A stretch of DNA of 37,572 nt. Source: Bermanella sp. (GTDB lineage: Bacteria; Pseudomonadota; Gammaproteobacteria; Pseudomonadales; Oceanobacteraceae). Within the stretch, counting starts at the first letter, position 1. Each line of letters opens with the position of its first letter. A program made the translations under genes and the position numbers. Below are positions 17,586-25,719 of this stretch, one piece after another. Below the pieces are notes generated by a model. That model was not told the origin of the DNA and did not search any database. It saw nothing but the letters and a program-made list of their open reading frames with translations. The stretch lies in the NCBI GenBank assembly GCA_002683575.1, contig NYTP01000112.1, forward strand, positions 1-37,572, given 5' to 3'.

Positions 17586-17867
17586 TTAGTCACGGTCTTT
17601 AGGCGTCGACATACCTTTTAGAATCATGCCCCAGGTTCCCATAATCAAGCCCACTATAGATATCAGCATGCCAGTGTTGACCCAAAAGCCATGGCGAGTC
17701 ATGAAAGAGACTAATTCATGTTTAGCCTGCTGATCACATAAGCCCAGAACATAATCCCAGCTGCCACCAGCATCTAGACAACGAGCGACATCCTGCGCCT
17801 CCATCATGTATAGGGTCACCAACACAACACATGGTAAAAACAATAAAATCATGCCCCATCGCAACAT
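17586..17867 (-). CDS. small two-helix membrane protein
   Basis: This 93-residue protein has two predicted membrane helices, at about residues 5-21 and 61-83. A short periplasmic loop contains two cysteines in the arrangement CLDAGGSWDYVLGLCD, which could form a disulfide. Similar Cys-x-Gly-Gly-x-Trp/Tyr ... Cys loops occur in small unnamed proteins of related bacteria. The ATG has AAAGGAGC five bases upstream, a strong ribosome-binding site, so it is very probably expressed. The function is unknown. It converges on the TonB-like gene with a six-base gap. Confidence 0.68.
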   Translation of the reverse strand: MLRWGMILLFLPCVVLVTLYMMEAQDVARCLDAGGSWDYVLGLCDQQAKHELVSFMTRHGFWVNTGMLISIVGLIMGTWGMILKGMSTPKDRD

Positions 17868-18010
17868 TTTCAGCTCCTTTTCTTAGCACATTTAAATATA
17901 TCGGCGGAAATTAGCCCATTCAGACCGACGCAAGCATTGCATTATCCCATAGGCCTAGGCAATAATGGCCATCAAATACCGATATAAAAACAAAAAACTG
18001 AGTATTGCCT

Positions 18011-19027
18011 ATGAAAACCTTATTCAAAACGGCACTGACCTATTTGTTAGTTTCAGTGCTTTCCAGTGCAGTCATGGCCGATGAGAGATCTGATCAGTTA
18101 TTATCCAAGATTGATGCTGACATCAGTGCGAAGCGTTTGAGCACCCCTGCGGGCAATAATGCCATCGATAAAATCTGGCAATTTAAGTCTCTTGCCCCCT
18201 ACGACCAGCGTATTAACAGTCGTGTTTACCAAGTGGGTAAAATTTATGTAGAGCTTGCCAATAAATCCATTGCCGCAAAAAAGTTTACTAAAGCACAACT
18301 ATATCTTGATAACGTATGGATGCTGGCTTACCTAACCCCTGGCCTAGAAGCGACACAGGACAAGTTAGACAGCGTCTTTGGCGGCAGCTCAGCGGTTGCC
18401 AAAGCAAAACCCGCCGCTGCCAAGCCTGCTCAAGCAAAAGCAAAAGCAAAACCAATCACGGTTGCTAAAAAAGATAACGCTAAAGCCAAGGCTGAAAAAG
18501 CGAAAAAAGAAAAACAACTGGCCGCTGCCCGTTTAGCAAAACAAAAAGCAGAAAAACAAGCCGCTGATCGACGTCGCCTTGCTGAAGAAAAAGAGCGTAA
18601 GCTGGCACAACTTCGTAAAGAAGAACAAGCCAAACGTGAAGCAGCCGCGAAGTTAGCTACGTTGAAAGCGCAACGAGAAAAAGCCAATACAGCGGCAAGA
18701 GCCATCAACAATGCAGAAGAACAATCAAAGCCCATTGCTGACTTTGACCTCGACCAGGAGCTGATCGACGGCCGTGAAACACGCCAAATTCGTACCGCCC
18801 TTAGCCCGATTTGCCAAGAGATCATTGATAACGAAGCATCTGTGGTCTTGCATACGCGTAATACACAGGACTATCGCTGGTTAACCGTTCGCTTAACCCT
18901 TTGTGTACGTCGTATCGATAAGAACTTCCGCTTACGTCACAGCCACCAACAAGTGGCCGATGAAACCCCAAGCATCAGCTTACACCCAGGTCGTAGCATG
19001 AGCTTGCTGAAAAAAGTGCGCGGCTAA
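18011..19027 (+). CDS. secreted Lys/Ala-rich coiled-coil protein of unknown function
   Basis: This 338-residue exported protein has a signal peptide ending SSAVMA before DERSDQ. Three regions can be seen. A helical, TPR-like N-terminal domain (about 25-120) includes AAKKFTKAQLYLDNVWML. A long basic coiled coil rich in Lys, Ala, Glu and Arg (about 128-230) is TolA-like in composition. A compact C-terminal domain (about 235-338) has two cysteines that could pair. I do not recognise the C-terminal domain. The layout suggests a periplasmic spacer or peptidoglycan-associated protein, but that is inference. The start is the ATG two codons after a TTG, chosen for signal-peptide length. A strong terminator follows. 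Confidence 0.72.
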   Translation: MKTLFKTALTYLLVSVLSSAVMADERSDQLLSKIDADISAKRLSTPAGNNAIDKIWQFKSLAPYDQRINSRVYQVGKIYVELANKSIAAKKFTKAQLYLDNVWMLAYLTPGLEATQDKLDSVFGGSSAVAKAKPAAAKPAQAKAKAKPITVAKKDNAKAKAEKAKKEKQLAAARLAKQKAEKQAADRRRLAEEKERKLAQLRKEEQAKREAAAKLATLKAQREKANTAARAINNAEEQSKPIADFDLDQELIDGRETRQIRTALSPICQEIIDNEASVVLHTRNTQDYRWLTVRLTLCVRRIDKNFRLRHSHQQVADETPSISLHPGRSMSLLKKVRG

Positions 19028-19048
19028 GTTTCACTGAGTGCTCATGAC

Positions 19049-19074
19049 AAAAAACCGGCCAAGGCCGGTTTTTT
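19049..19074. terminator. rho-independent terminator
   Basis: The stem aaaaaaccggcc / ggccggtttttt has a two-base loop (aa), with T-tract runs usable on both strands. It lies 21 bases after the stop of the Lys/Ala-rich protein gene. Confidence 0.9.
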
Positions 19075-19076
19075 AC

Positions 19077-19204
19077 GTTCAGGACGAACCGTATAGCGTG
19101 AAGCCATGGATGGCTAGGAACGCTAAGTTCAGGACGACCTTTGTAACGTGAAGCCATGGATGGCTAGGAACGCTAAGTTCAGGACGACCTTTGTAACGTG
19201 AAGC
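19077..19204 (+). repeat. tandem hairpin repeat, 50-bp unit, 2.5 copies
   Basis: Head-to-tail units begin at 19077, 19127 and 19177 (the last is partial). Each starts GTTCAGGACGA and carries GCCATGGATGGC followed by TAGGAACGCTAA. The core is an inverted repeat, GCCAT/ATGGC with a GG centre. In the first unit an outer stem AGCGT (19095-19099) pairs with ACGCT (19120-19124), with unpaired gaa on one side and tagga on the other. The second full unit has one mismatch in the outer stem. The layout matches the cluster at 29954-30127. It lies between a terminator and the end of purU. Confidence 0.8.
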
Positions 19205-19221
19205 GTGTTAAGAAGCCTCAA

Positions 19222-20073
19222 CTAAAAGACGATCGTCTTGTTGCCATGACGTAAAACTTTATCCTCAAGGTGCAAACGCACACCACGGCTTAGCACCATT
19301 TTTTCAACATCTTTACCTAAGCGCACCATGTCTTCCACCGTGTCTTTATGGCTAATGCGAATCACATCTTGGTCAATGATTGGGCCAGCGTCTAATTCCT
19401 GCGTCACATAGTGACAGGTGGCACCAATGAGTTTCACACCACGCTGCGCCGCTTGATGATAAGGTTTGGCTCCGGCAAACGACGGTAAAAAGCTATGATG
19501 AATATTAATAATACGCCCTTCGTATGTTTCACAAACATCCGCAGGTAAAATTTGCATATAACGCGCGAGGACAATGCTATCGGCGTTATGCTCAGCAATT
19601 AGCTGGCTCACCCGATGAAAGTGTTCTGCCTTATTTGCCTTATCCACCGGTACATGAAAAAACGGAATCCCATGCCATTCAACTAAACTGCGTAAATCAT
19701 CATGATTAGAGATGACACACGGGATATCACACTTCAATTCACCGCTGTGCCAGCGGTGCAGTAAATCCACCAAACAATGACTTTCTTTGGAGGCCAGCAA
19801 CACCAGCTTTTTATTTTCACTGCTATCACTCACTGACCACTCCATGGAAAACTCTTGGGCAATGGGCGCAAAAGCCTGCTTAAACTCTTCTAAAGAAAAC
19901 GGCAAAGACTCCGCTTTAATAGAGTGACGCATAAAAAACCAACCGCTCACAGGGTCTGCATAATGATTGGCTTCTACGATCCAGCCACCATGGCTTGATA
20001 CAAATTGCCCTACTTTTGCCACAATACCAATGCCGTCTGGACACGAAATAGTGAGTCGAAATGTACGTTGCAT
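19222..20073 (-). CDS. purU: formyltetrahydrofolate deformylase
   Basis: PurU hydrolyses 10-formyl-tetrahydrofolate to formate and tetrahydrofolate, balancing one-carbon pools and feeding formate to PurT. The 283-residue protein has an N-terminal ACT domain (TFRLTISCPDGIGIVAKVGQ, residues 4-23 onward). A C-terminal formyltransferase fold carries the catalytic Asn-x-His in IINIHHSFLPSFAGAKPY and the Asp in LDAGPIIDQD. All three catalytic positions are intact. It is monocistronic and divergent from the DUF2057 gene. Confidence 0.96.
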   Translation of the reverse strand: MQRTFRLTISCPDGIGIVAKVGQFVSSHGGWIVEANHYADPVSGWFFMRHSIKAESLPFSLEEFKQAFAPIAQEFSMEWSVSDSSENKKLVLLASKESHCLVDLLHRWHSGELKCDIPCVISNHDDLRSLVEWHGIPFFHVPVDKANKAEHFHRVSQLIAEHNADSIVLARYMQILPADVCETYEGRIINIHHSFLPSFAGAKPYHQAAQRGVKLIGATCHYVTQELDAGPIIDQDVIRISHKDTVEDMVRLGKDVEKMVLSRGVRLHLEDKVLRHGNKTIVF

Positions 20074-20192
20074 AAATTCACCTTTAAAACATGCCCACGT
20101 TATAAACCCAAAGCGCTACAAACTCAACGATCCCTTGAATATCAGTGCTATCAGCCGCACAATGAAAGACATATTTACTCAAGAAGATGTTT

Positions 20193-20783
20193 ATGCGCTT
20201 TCTTTTTTTATCCCTTATTGTATTCATTCAAGGCTGCACAAGTGCCCAGCAAGTTCGTCTCTACGACGGCCCTTCAGTTGGTCAAGACCAAGAGGTGCAA
20301 TTGATTCTACCACTCCATTTTGAATTACTGAGCTTAGACGGTCAGCAAGTGGCGCAGTTTAATCAGACATTTCGTAATCACGATTTAAAGATCAAACTCA
20401 CCTCAGGTTTGCATACACTCGTATTACGCTATAGCGACCTGTTTGAAATAGACGCCGATAACCATCAAACCTTGTCCAGTGGCCAGATTACCTTTACTGG
20501 GGACTTTCAAGCTGGTGAAGTACTGCGCATTCAAACACCACCACTTGATAACGTAAATCAAGCCCAGCAATTCATCGCAAACCCCAGTGTGAACCTCGTC
20601 AGTGATTACCAAGTGGTCAGCGGCAGTCATATTGCGAAAGAAGACCCGTTAGCATTTAAAGAAGATGACGATATCGAAAGTGTCTCCTACCCTAATCTTA
20701 AGCAATTACAATTTTGGTGGCTCAAAGCCAGTGACTTTGAAAAAGCACAATTTCAAGATTGGGTTGGTCAAGCTAACCGTTAG
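20193..20783 (+). CDS. DUF2057 (YccT-like) envelope lipoprotein
   Basis: This 196-residue protein has a lipoprotein signal (MRFLFLSLIVFIQGC). The mature part matches the DUF2057/YccT layout: a beta-rich region with LILPLHFELLSLDGQQVAQF, LTSGLHTLVLRYSDLF, and a terminal LKQLQFWWLKASDFEKAQFQ segment, which is the family's most recognisable motif. The function is unknown. The start at 20193 has AAGAAG six bases upstream, while the ATG two codons earlier would abut it. Its stop codon TAG forms part of the AGGAGG ribosome-binding site of the CBS gene, nine bases before that start, so the two are co-transcribed. Confidence 0.75.
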   Translation: MRFLFLSLIVFIQGCTSAQQVRLYDGPSVGQDQEVQLILPLHFELLSLDGQQVAQFNQTFRNHDLKIKLTSGLHTLVLRYSDLFEIDADNHQTLSSGQITFTGDFQAGEVLRIQTPPLDNVNQAQQFIANPSVNLVSDYQVVSGSHIAKEDPLAFKEDDDIESVSYPNLKQLQFWWLKASDFEKAQFQDWVGQANR

Positions 20784-20792
20784 GAGGGTCGT

Positions 20793-21356
20793 ATGCCCTT
20801 TATTATGATTGATCAAGGCAGCTCTGCCATTCGCCAATATACGGTACCTAAACAATCCGGTACCGCACCTTTAGAAGCCAGCAACCCAGTTCGCTCCGTT
20901 AAAGGCCAATCACAGTCTGGCCATCAAGCGTATGCTGACAATCAGCAATCCAACCAACCCATACAAAAAGTGTATCAAGCGTTTGAGATTATGAGCCAAC
21001 CCGTGGTGAGTATGGACCTATCCGCATTGGAATTGGAATCCGCCTGGCAAACCATGCAACAGTATAAAATAAAACACCTACCGATTACCCAAAACGGCAC
21101 GCTCAATGCAATTGTTTCAGAGGGTGACATTTTAAAGGCGCTGGCGTTTAAACACCCTCGCGCCCAATGGCTGCAAAAAAAGGTTTACGCAGCCACCGAA
21201 CAAACAGACATTCACCAATTGGCTCATGTTATGTTTGATGAACACATAGGGTGTTTGCCCATCGTAAACGAAGAAAAAGAAATAATAGGCATGGTGACGC
21301 GCAGTGATATATTAAAACTCACCAGTCAATATGGTCCAATGGAGTTTTGGGCATAA
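20793..21356 (+). CDS. tandem CBS-domain protein
   Basis: This 187-residue protein has a low-complexity N-terminal extension of about 60 residues, rich in Gln, Ser and Asn. Two CBS motifs follow: about 65-122 (IMSQPVVSMD, KIKHLPITQNGTLNAIVSEG, DILKAL) and about 130-182 (MFDEHIGCLPIVNEEKEIIG, MVTRSDILKL). CBS pairs usually bind adenine nucleotides and act as sensors. It has a near-ideal AGGAGG and lies between the DUF2057 gene and ppnN, a nucleotide-cleaving enzyme, so a nucleotide-sensing role is plausible but inferred. Confidence 0.85.
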   Translation: MPFIMIDQGSSAIRQYTVPKQSGTAPLEASNPVRSVKGQSQSGHQAYADNQQSNQPIQKVYQAFEIMSQPVVSMDLSALELESAWQTMQQYKIKHLPITQNGTLNAIVSEGDILKALAFKHPRAQWLQKKVYAATEQTDIHQLAHVMFDEHIGCLPIVNEEKEIIGMVTRSDILKLTSQYGPMEFWA

Positions 21357-21404
21357 AATAAAAGCCGCTTAAAATAGTAATATTAAAACGAGTACATTGT
21401 TAGC

Positions 21405-21413
21405 TGTGATAAT
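21405..21413 (+). promoter_or_regulatory. candidate extended -10 promoter of ppnN
   Basis: TGTGATAAT is an extended -10 element about 30 bases before the ppnN start. No clear -35 is seen. It would let ppnN be transcribed separately from the CBS gene, across an 86-base gap. Confidence 0.4.
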
Positions 21414-21442
21414 GCGTTTTAACTAGAAAATGGATGATTTAT

Positions 21443-22837
21443 ATGGCCGTAGAACAAGTTCGTATTACCCCTCGTAAAGCACTCCGAGTTTTATCCCGTC
21501 ACGAAGTAAACCGTTTAAAAGATGTCAGTGAAGGTGGTCTTCACGAAATATTCAAACGCTGTGCATTTGCCGTTCTCAATTGCGGTAGCATGAGCGATGA
21601 CTACATGGATGAAAAAAAGGAATACGATGATTTTGATATTCAAGTCATTCAACTGGATCGCGGTATCGTATTGGATTTAATCAATGCGCCCAGCGATGCA
21701 TTTGTCGATGGCGAAGTAATTTTTGGGATTCGTGAACACTTATTTGCCGTGCTGCGCGATATTATTTATATCCATGATGAAATCATTAATAACCCTCAGT
21801 TTCTCGCCAGTGACGACCAAGAACAAAACAGCGAACAAATCACCAATATGGTGTTCCATATTTTACGCAACGCTAACATGTTGCGTTACGGCATGGCGTC
21901 TGACTTAGTAGTCTGTTGGGGTGGCCACAGTATTAGTCGCGAAGAATACGATTATACAAAAGTAGTTGGATACCAACTTGGCCTAAGGGCATTGGATGTG
22001 GGCACCGGTTGCGGCCCTGGCGCCATGAAAGGCCCAATGAAAGGCGCAACCATAGGCCATGCTAAGCAACATAATCGTCGCGGGCGCTATGTGGGGATTA
22101 CAGAGCCGGGCATTATTGCCGCAGAAGCCCCCAACCCGATCGTGAATGAGCTAGTTATACTGCCAGACATCGAAAAACGCTTAGAGGCGTTTGTGCGTTG
22201 TGCCCATGGCATCATCGTATTTCCTGGCGGCGCGGGCACCGCAGAAGAAATCTTATATTTGTTGGGCATTTTACTGCACCCAAAAAACAAAGACATACCT
22301 TTCCCACTGGTATTTACCGGCCCAAGCTCAGCCAAAGCCTACTTTGAAAAAATTGATGCTTTTATTGCGCAATGCCTAGGCGAGCAAGCCCGTGAGCGCT
22401 ATAAAATTATTATCGATGACCCCGAGCAAGTGGCGGTTTACATGCGCGATAATATTAAAAAGGTCACGACATTTAGAAAAGAAAATAACGATGCCTTTTT
22501 CTATAATTGGATGCTGACCATTGATAAAGAATTTCAAACTCCTTTTATTCCCAATCACGAGAATATGAGTAAATTAAATTTATCCTTTGATCAAGAGATT
22601 CATATTCTAGCGGCAAACTTACGCCGTGCATTCAGTGGCATTGTGGCAGGCAACGTCAAACAAGACGGTATATTAGCCGTTAGAGAATTTGGACCATTTG
22701 AAATTCATGGCGACAGTAAAATCATTGCCCCTATGGAGTCACTTTTGAGCAGCATGGTCGAGCAACACCGTATGAAGCTCCCTGGAGGAACAAAATATGA
22801 ACCTTGCTTTAGAATTGTTAATGAACTAAATCTATAA
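21443..22837 (+). CDS. ppnN: nucleotide 5'-monophosphate nucleosidase PpnN (YgdH)
   Basis: PpnN cleaves purine and pyrimidine monophosphates to base and ribose-5-phosphate; in E. coli it is stimulated by (p)ppGpp. The 464-residue length and the whole domain order match: the N-terminal DUF4478-type region (HEIFKRCAFAVLNCG, FDIQVIQLDRGIVLDLINAP), the central Rossmann LOG domain with VVCWGGHSI, GTGCGPGAMKGPMKGA and the LOG motif PGGAGTAEE (about 260-268), and the C-terminal region ending HRMKLPGGTKYEPCF. The start is the ATG at 21443, eight bases after GGA; one at 21434 is possible. It is followed by a perfect palindromic terminator shared with gspD. Confidence 0.95.
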   Translation: MAVEQVRITPRKALRVLSRHEVNRLKDVSEGGLHEIFKRCAFAVLNCGSMSDDYMDEKKEYDDFDIQVIQLDRGIVLDLINAPSDAFVDGEVIFGIREHLFAVLRDIIYIHDEIINNPQFLASDDQEQNSEQITNMVFHILRNANMLRYGMASDLVVCWGGHSISREEYDYTKVVGYQLGLRALDVGTGCGPGAMKGPMKGATIGHAKQHNRRGRYVGITEPGIIAAEAPNPIVNELVILPDIEKRLEAFVRCAHGIIVFPGGAGTAEEILYLLGILLHPKNKDIPFPLVFTGPSSAKAYFEKIDAFIAQCLGEQARERYKIIIDDPEQVAVYMRDNIKKVTTFRKENNDAFFYNWMLTIDKEFQTPFIPNHENMSKLNLSFDQEIHILAANLRRAFSGIVAGNVKQDGILAVREFGPFEIHGDSKIIAPMESLLSSMVEQHRMKLPGGTKYEPCFRIVNELNL

Positions 22838-22852
22838 CAGCTTCATATCAAC

Positions 22853-22894
22853 AGGCATAAAAAAACCAAGCTTAAGCTTGGTTTTTTTATGCCT
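22853..22894. terminator. perfectly palindromic bidirectional terminator
   Basis: A 42-base perfect palindrome has two 21-base arms meeting at 22873/22874 with no unpaired centre, built around ccaagcttaagcttgg with A- and T-runs outside. It lies between the convergent ppnN and gspD genes and can terminate both. Confidence 0.92.
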
Positions 22895-22903
22895 CACTAT
22901 TGA

Positions 22904-24817
22904 TTAGTGATCAAATAACGACTGTAACTTATCATCAATGGCTTCATCACCAATATGGCGACTAAGATCCACATCATAAATGCCATCGTATTTACGGCGT
23001 AAAACTTCTTGGTTGGTTTCTTTACTCAAGATAACCGAAGACTTCAATAATACAATTAGATTCTGCTTAACATGCACTTCACTAGAAGAGCGGAATAACC
23101 AACCCAGAATTGGGATATCACCTAAAAAAGGTACCTTACTTTCACTTTGTTCAACGGCATCACGAATCAAACCACCCAGCATAATAATCTCACCGTCTTC
23201 GGCCAGAATCTGAGTTTTGATTTCACGCTTATTAGTAATTAAATCTGACTGCCCTTCTACCGTGGTAGTGGAAACCGATTCCGTGCTTTGTTCAACCTCT
23301 AAACGAATAAACTTGCCGTCTTGTACATGGGGAATTACTTTAAGTGTCGTACCAATGTCTTTACGCTCAATGGTGTTAAATAAGTTTGAACTGCTGTTAC
23401 TAGTGGTTTGTTGGCCCGTAACAAAAGGGACATTTTGACCGACAATAATTTCAGCTTCTTGGTTATCCAGTGTCATCACACTTGGCGTACTTAATAAGTT
23501 GGTATTGGAAACCGATTCAAGCGCTTGAATTAAGAATGCAAAATCATTACTGCCCGCTTTACCAGCACCACCCAGTGTTAAACCAGAACTTAACGGCAGC
23601 GACGTACCACTGGCAATACCGGTAATCATATCAATAATACTGGTGCCCGCATCTGAAAAGCTCGTGGCGGTCAGCGGCGTATCACTGCTACCAGAGGCAA
23701 CGGCGTCACCATCAACCAGTGCGGTTTGCACGCCGACACGGTTATCTTTATTGCCCGACACTTCTAATATTGCCGCTTCAATCAGTACCTGGGCACGGCG
23801 AATGTCCAGTTGTGAAACGATCTCTTTTATTTCACTCATGGTAGAAGGTTCCGCACGCACCACTAAGGCATTTAAGCCAGTATCGGCGTGAATGCTCACC
23901 CCATTGGTGGCTTGGCTTTTGCCTTTTTCATCTTTGACATCACCCATTAAGTTTTTCAATAGGTCTGCCATTTCTTTTGCATCTGCGTGCTGCAAGCGAA
24001 GAACGGACGCCTTACCTGAAAACTTAGACGGTTTATCTAAACTTACAATAAGATTTTTAACTTTTTCACGGGCGCTTTTTTCACCGCGAATAATTAGTCG
24101 ATTAGCACGCTCATCCGCGACCACTCGAATACGCCCAGCCACACCACTGGCCTCTTTTGTTTTACCACCTTGGCTAACTTTTTCAGGGTCAAGACTGGTA
24201 AGAATATCAACAATGTCACCAACCCAGGCTTCTTCTAATTGCACCACTTCAAGTTCTGATACACCTGAGCCATCTAAACGCTCAATGATTTTTTCTAAAC
24301 GACGTACGTTAGAAGCATGGTCTGTAACGATTAGTGCGTTAGCACTTTTTACACCAGCTAAGTGACCATACTTTGCCACCATTGGACGTAAGATAGGGAC
24401 AAGATCCAATGCGGGTGTATCTTTGATTTGAATGACTTGGGTAATTAACTGCTCGCTTTGTTTCGTCGTACGCAAAGCCGTAGGCATGCCACCTTCTTGC
24501 TTGGTATCATTTTGCTGAACAATTTTAATAATGCCACCGGCAGGGATCGCCGCAAAGCCATGGACCTGTAAAACCGATTGAAACATTTCATACACGTCGT
24601 CTTTTGACATGGATGTGTTTGAATCAATGGTCACCTTGCCTTTTACTCGCGGGTCAATCACAAAACTGTAACCGGTTATATTGGCCACCTGTGAAATAAA
24701 CGCTTTAATATCTGCGTCTTTTAAGCTGACTTTCCATGTTTGTTCTTCGGCCAATGTTAGGGTGCTAGGGAGTAGCAACAACAAAATGACGGCGTGAATC
24801 CAATTTCTTATTTTCAT
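22904..24817 (-). CDS. gspD: type II secretion system secretin GspD
   Basis: GspD forms the outer-membrane channel of the type II secretion system. This 637-residue version has a signal peptide (IHAVILLLLLPSTLTLA), an N0 domain (WKVSLKDADIKAFISQVANI), repeated N1-N3 domains (LRPMVAKYGHLAGVKSANAL; ERANRLIIRGEKS; LNALVVRAEPS), and a secretin domain with VPFVTGQQTTS. The terminal motif region VPFLGDIPILGWLFRSS is near residue 562. The start could be the ATG at 24817 or one four codons upstream at 24829; I chose the shorter because it gives a conventional signal peptide. It follows gspC by two to fourteen bases and is the last gene of gspN-gspC-gspD. Confidence 0.96.
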   Translation of the reverse strand: MKIRNWIHAVILLLLLPSTLTLAEEQTWKVSLKDADIKAFISQVANITGYSFVIDPRVKGKVTIDSNTSMSKDDVYEMFQSVLQVHGFAAIPAGGIIKIVQQNDTKQEGGMPTALRTTKQSEQLITQVIQIKDTPALDLVPILRPMVAKYGHLAGVKSANALIVTDHASNVRRLEKIIERLDGSGVSELEVVQLEEAWVGDIVDILTSLDPEKVSQGGKTKEASGVAGRIRVVADERANRLIIRGEKSAREKVKNLIVSLDKPSKFSGKASVLRLQHADAKEMADLLKNLMGDVKDEKGKSQATNGVSIHADTGLNALVVRAEPSTMSEIKEIVSQLDIRRAQVLIEAAILEVSGNKDNRVGVQTALVDGDAVASGSSDTPLTATSFSDAGTSIIDMITGIASGTSLPLSSGLTLGGAGKAGSNDFAFLIQALESVSNTNLLSTPSVMTLDNQEAEIIVGQNVPFVTGQQTTSNSSSNLFNTIERKDIGTTLKVIPHVQDGKFIRLEVEQSTESVSTTTVEGQSDLITNKREIKTQILAEDGEIIMLGGLIRDAVEQSESKVPFLGDIPILGWLFRSSSEVHVKQNLIVLLKSSVILSKETNQEVLRRKYDGIYDVDLSRHIGDEAIDDKLQSLFDH

Positions 24818-24831
24818 ATCCAAGACCATAT

Positions 24832-25704
24832 TTAAAACGCGTGATTGATGGTCATACGTCGACTGCCACGTTCAATGACAATGCGGGCACTTCCAGATGC
24901 GTAAACTTCATCAATAATTGATTTATCCTGCTCTGGGTTACCCAGTTGGTAACCATTAACAGAAATTAATTTATCCCCCGGTTTCATCCCAATGCTCATT
25001 AACATTGTGGATGATGGTGTTAACACATAGCCATCACCGGTTGCTTGTAAACCAAGGTTCTCCATGGCTTGCTGCGGGTCCTCTAATTGCTGCTTAGCAA
25101 AGCCAACAAATTGTTCTGCTGTGCGCACACCACGCAGCGCTTGTTTAAATTCTTTTTTATTACTGCGCGAAGAAGGCCTAGGCTGAGATGCAGAGCCGAT
25201 CTTGCGAGTATTGGCGGTAATGCCTTGCAACGCTTTTTTGGTTTCTGCGAAGGTTAATGTTTCAAACTTACCGCTGTTATCTAAAATCACCTTGTCTTCA
25301 TATACTTGAGACAATAAAGCACGCCCTTGCACGCGATCACCAACCTTGAAGAACTTACCGTCGCGACCTTGCTCGGCAATAATGGCACTGGATTGCGTTT
25401 TATCTGTGGCCACAAACACACCCATTAGTAACAGACGTAAACGGGTTTTGGGCGCATCAATTTCTTGCTGAGGTATAAGGGCTGTTTGCGCGGCACTGCC
25501 AAAAATATCTCTTTGCGCAAGTCCATACGACTGAGGCATGGCAACCATGTCCGCCTGCCCTTGGGACGCTTCTGGTAATACCACAACTGGCTGATCAATA
25601 ATCAGCCAGGTAAGGACTGCCAGCTGATAAGACACGCATACACTCAATACCCACTTAGCTGCGGTAATACTGGGTTGGAATGCTTTATGTTCTGTCCAAT
25701 GCAC
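24832..25704 (-). CDS. gspC: type II secretion system inner-membrane protein GspC
   Basis: GspC links the inner-membrane platform to the secretin. The 290-residue protein has one membrane helix (about 18-37), then the homology region with AQRDIFGSAAQ and LRLLLMGVFVATDKTQSSAI, which binds the secretin N0 domain. A C-terminal PDZ-like domain (about 200-290) contains GMKPGDKLISVNGYQL. It starts with GTG at 25702-25704, supported by AAGG seven bases upstream; no ATG fits. It lies 15 bases after the gspN stop. Confidence 0.92.
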   Translation of the reverse strand: MHWTEHKAFQPSITAAKWVLSVCVSYQLAVLTWLIIDQPVVVLPEASQGQADMVAMPQSYGLAQRDIFGSAAQTALIPQQEIDAPKTRLRLLLMGVFVATDKTQSSAIIAEQGRDGKFFKVGDRVQGRALLSQVYEDKVILDNSGKFETLTFAETKKALQGITANTRKIGSASQPRPSSRSNKKEFKQALRGVRTAEQFVGFAKQQLEDPQQAMENLGLQATGDGYVLTPSSTMLMSIGMKPGDKLISVNGYQLGNPEQDKSIIDEVYASGSARIVIERGSRRMTINHAF

Positions 25705-25719
25705 GAATAAACCTTATTA

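Noticed and set aside
18430-18825. A 131-residue minus-strand frame rich in Ser/Ala/Phe.
   Set aside because: It is the complement of the Lys/Ala-rich coiled-coil coding region, whose AAA/GCA codon bias leaves the opposite strand open by chance.
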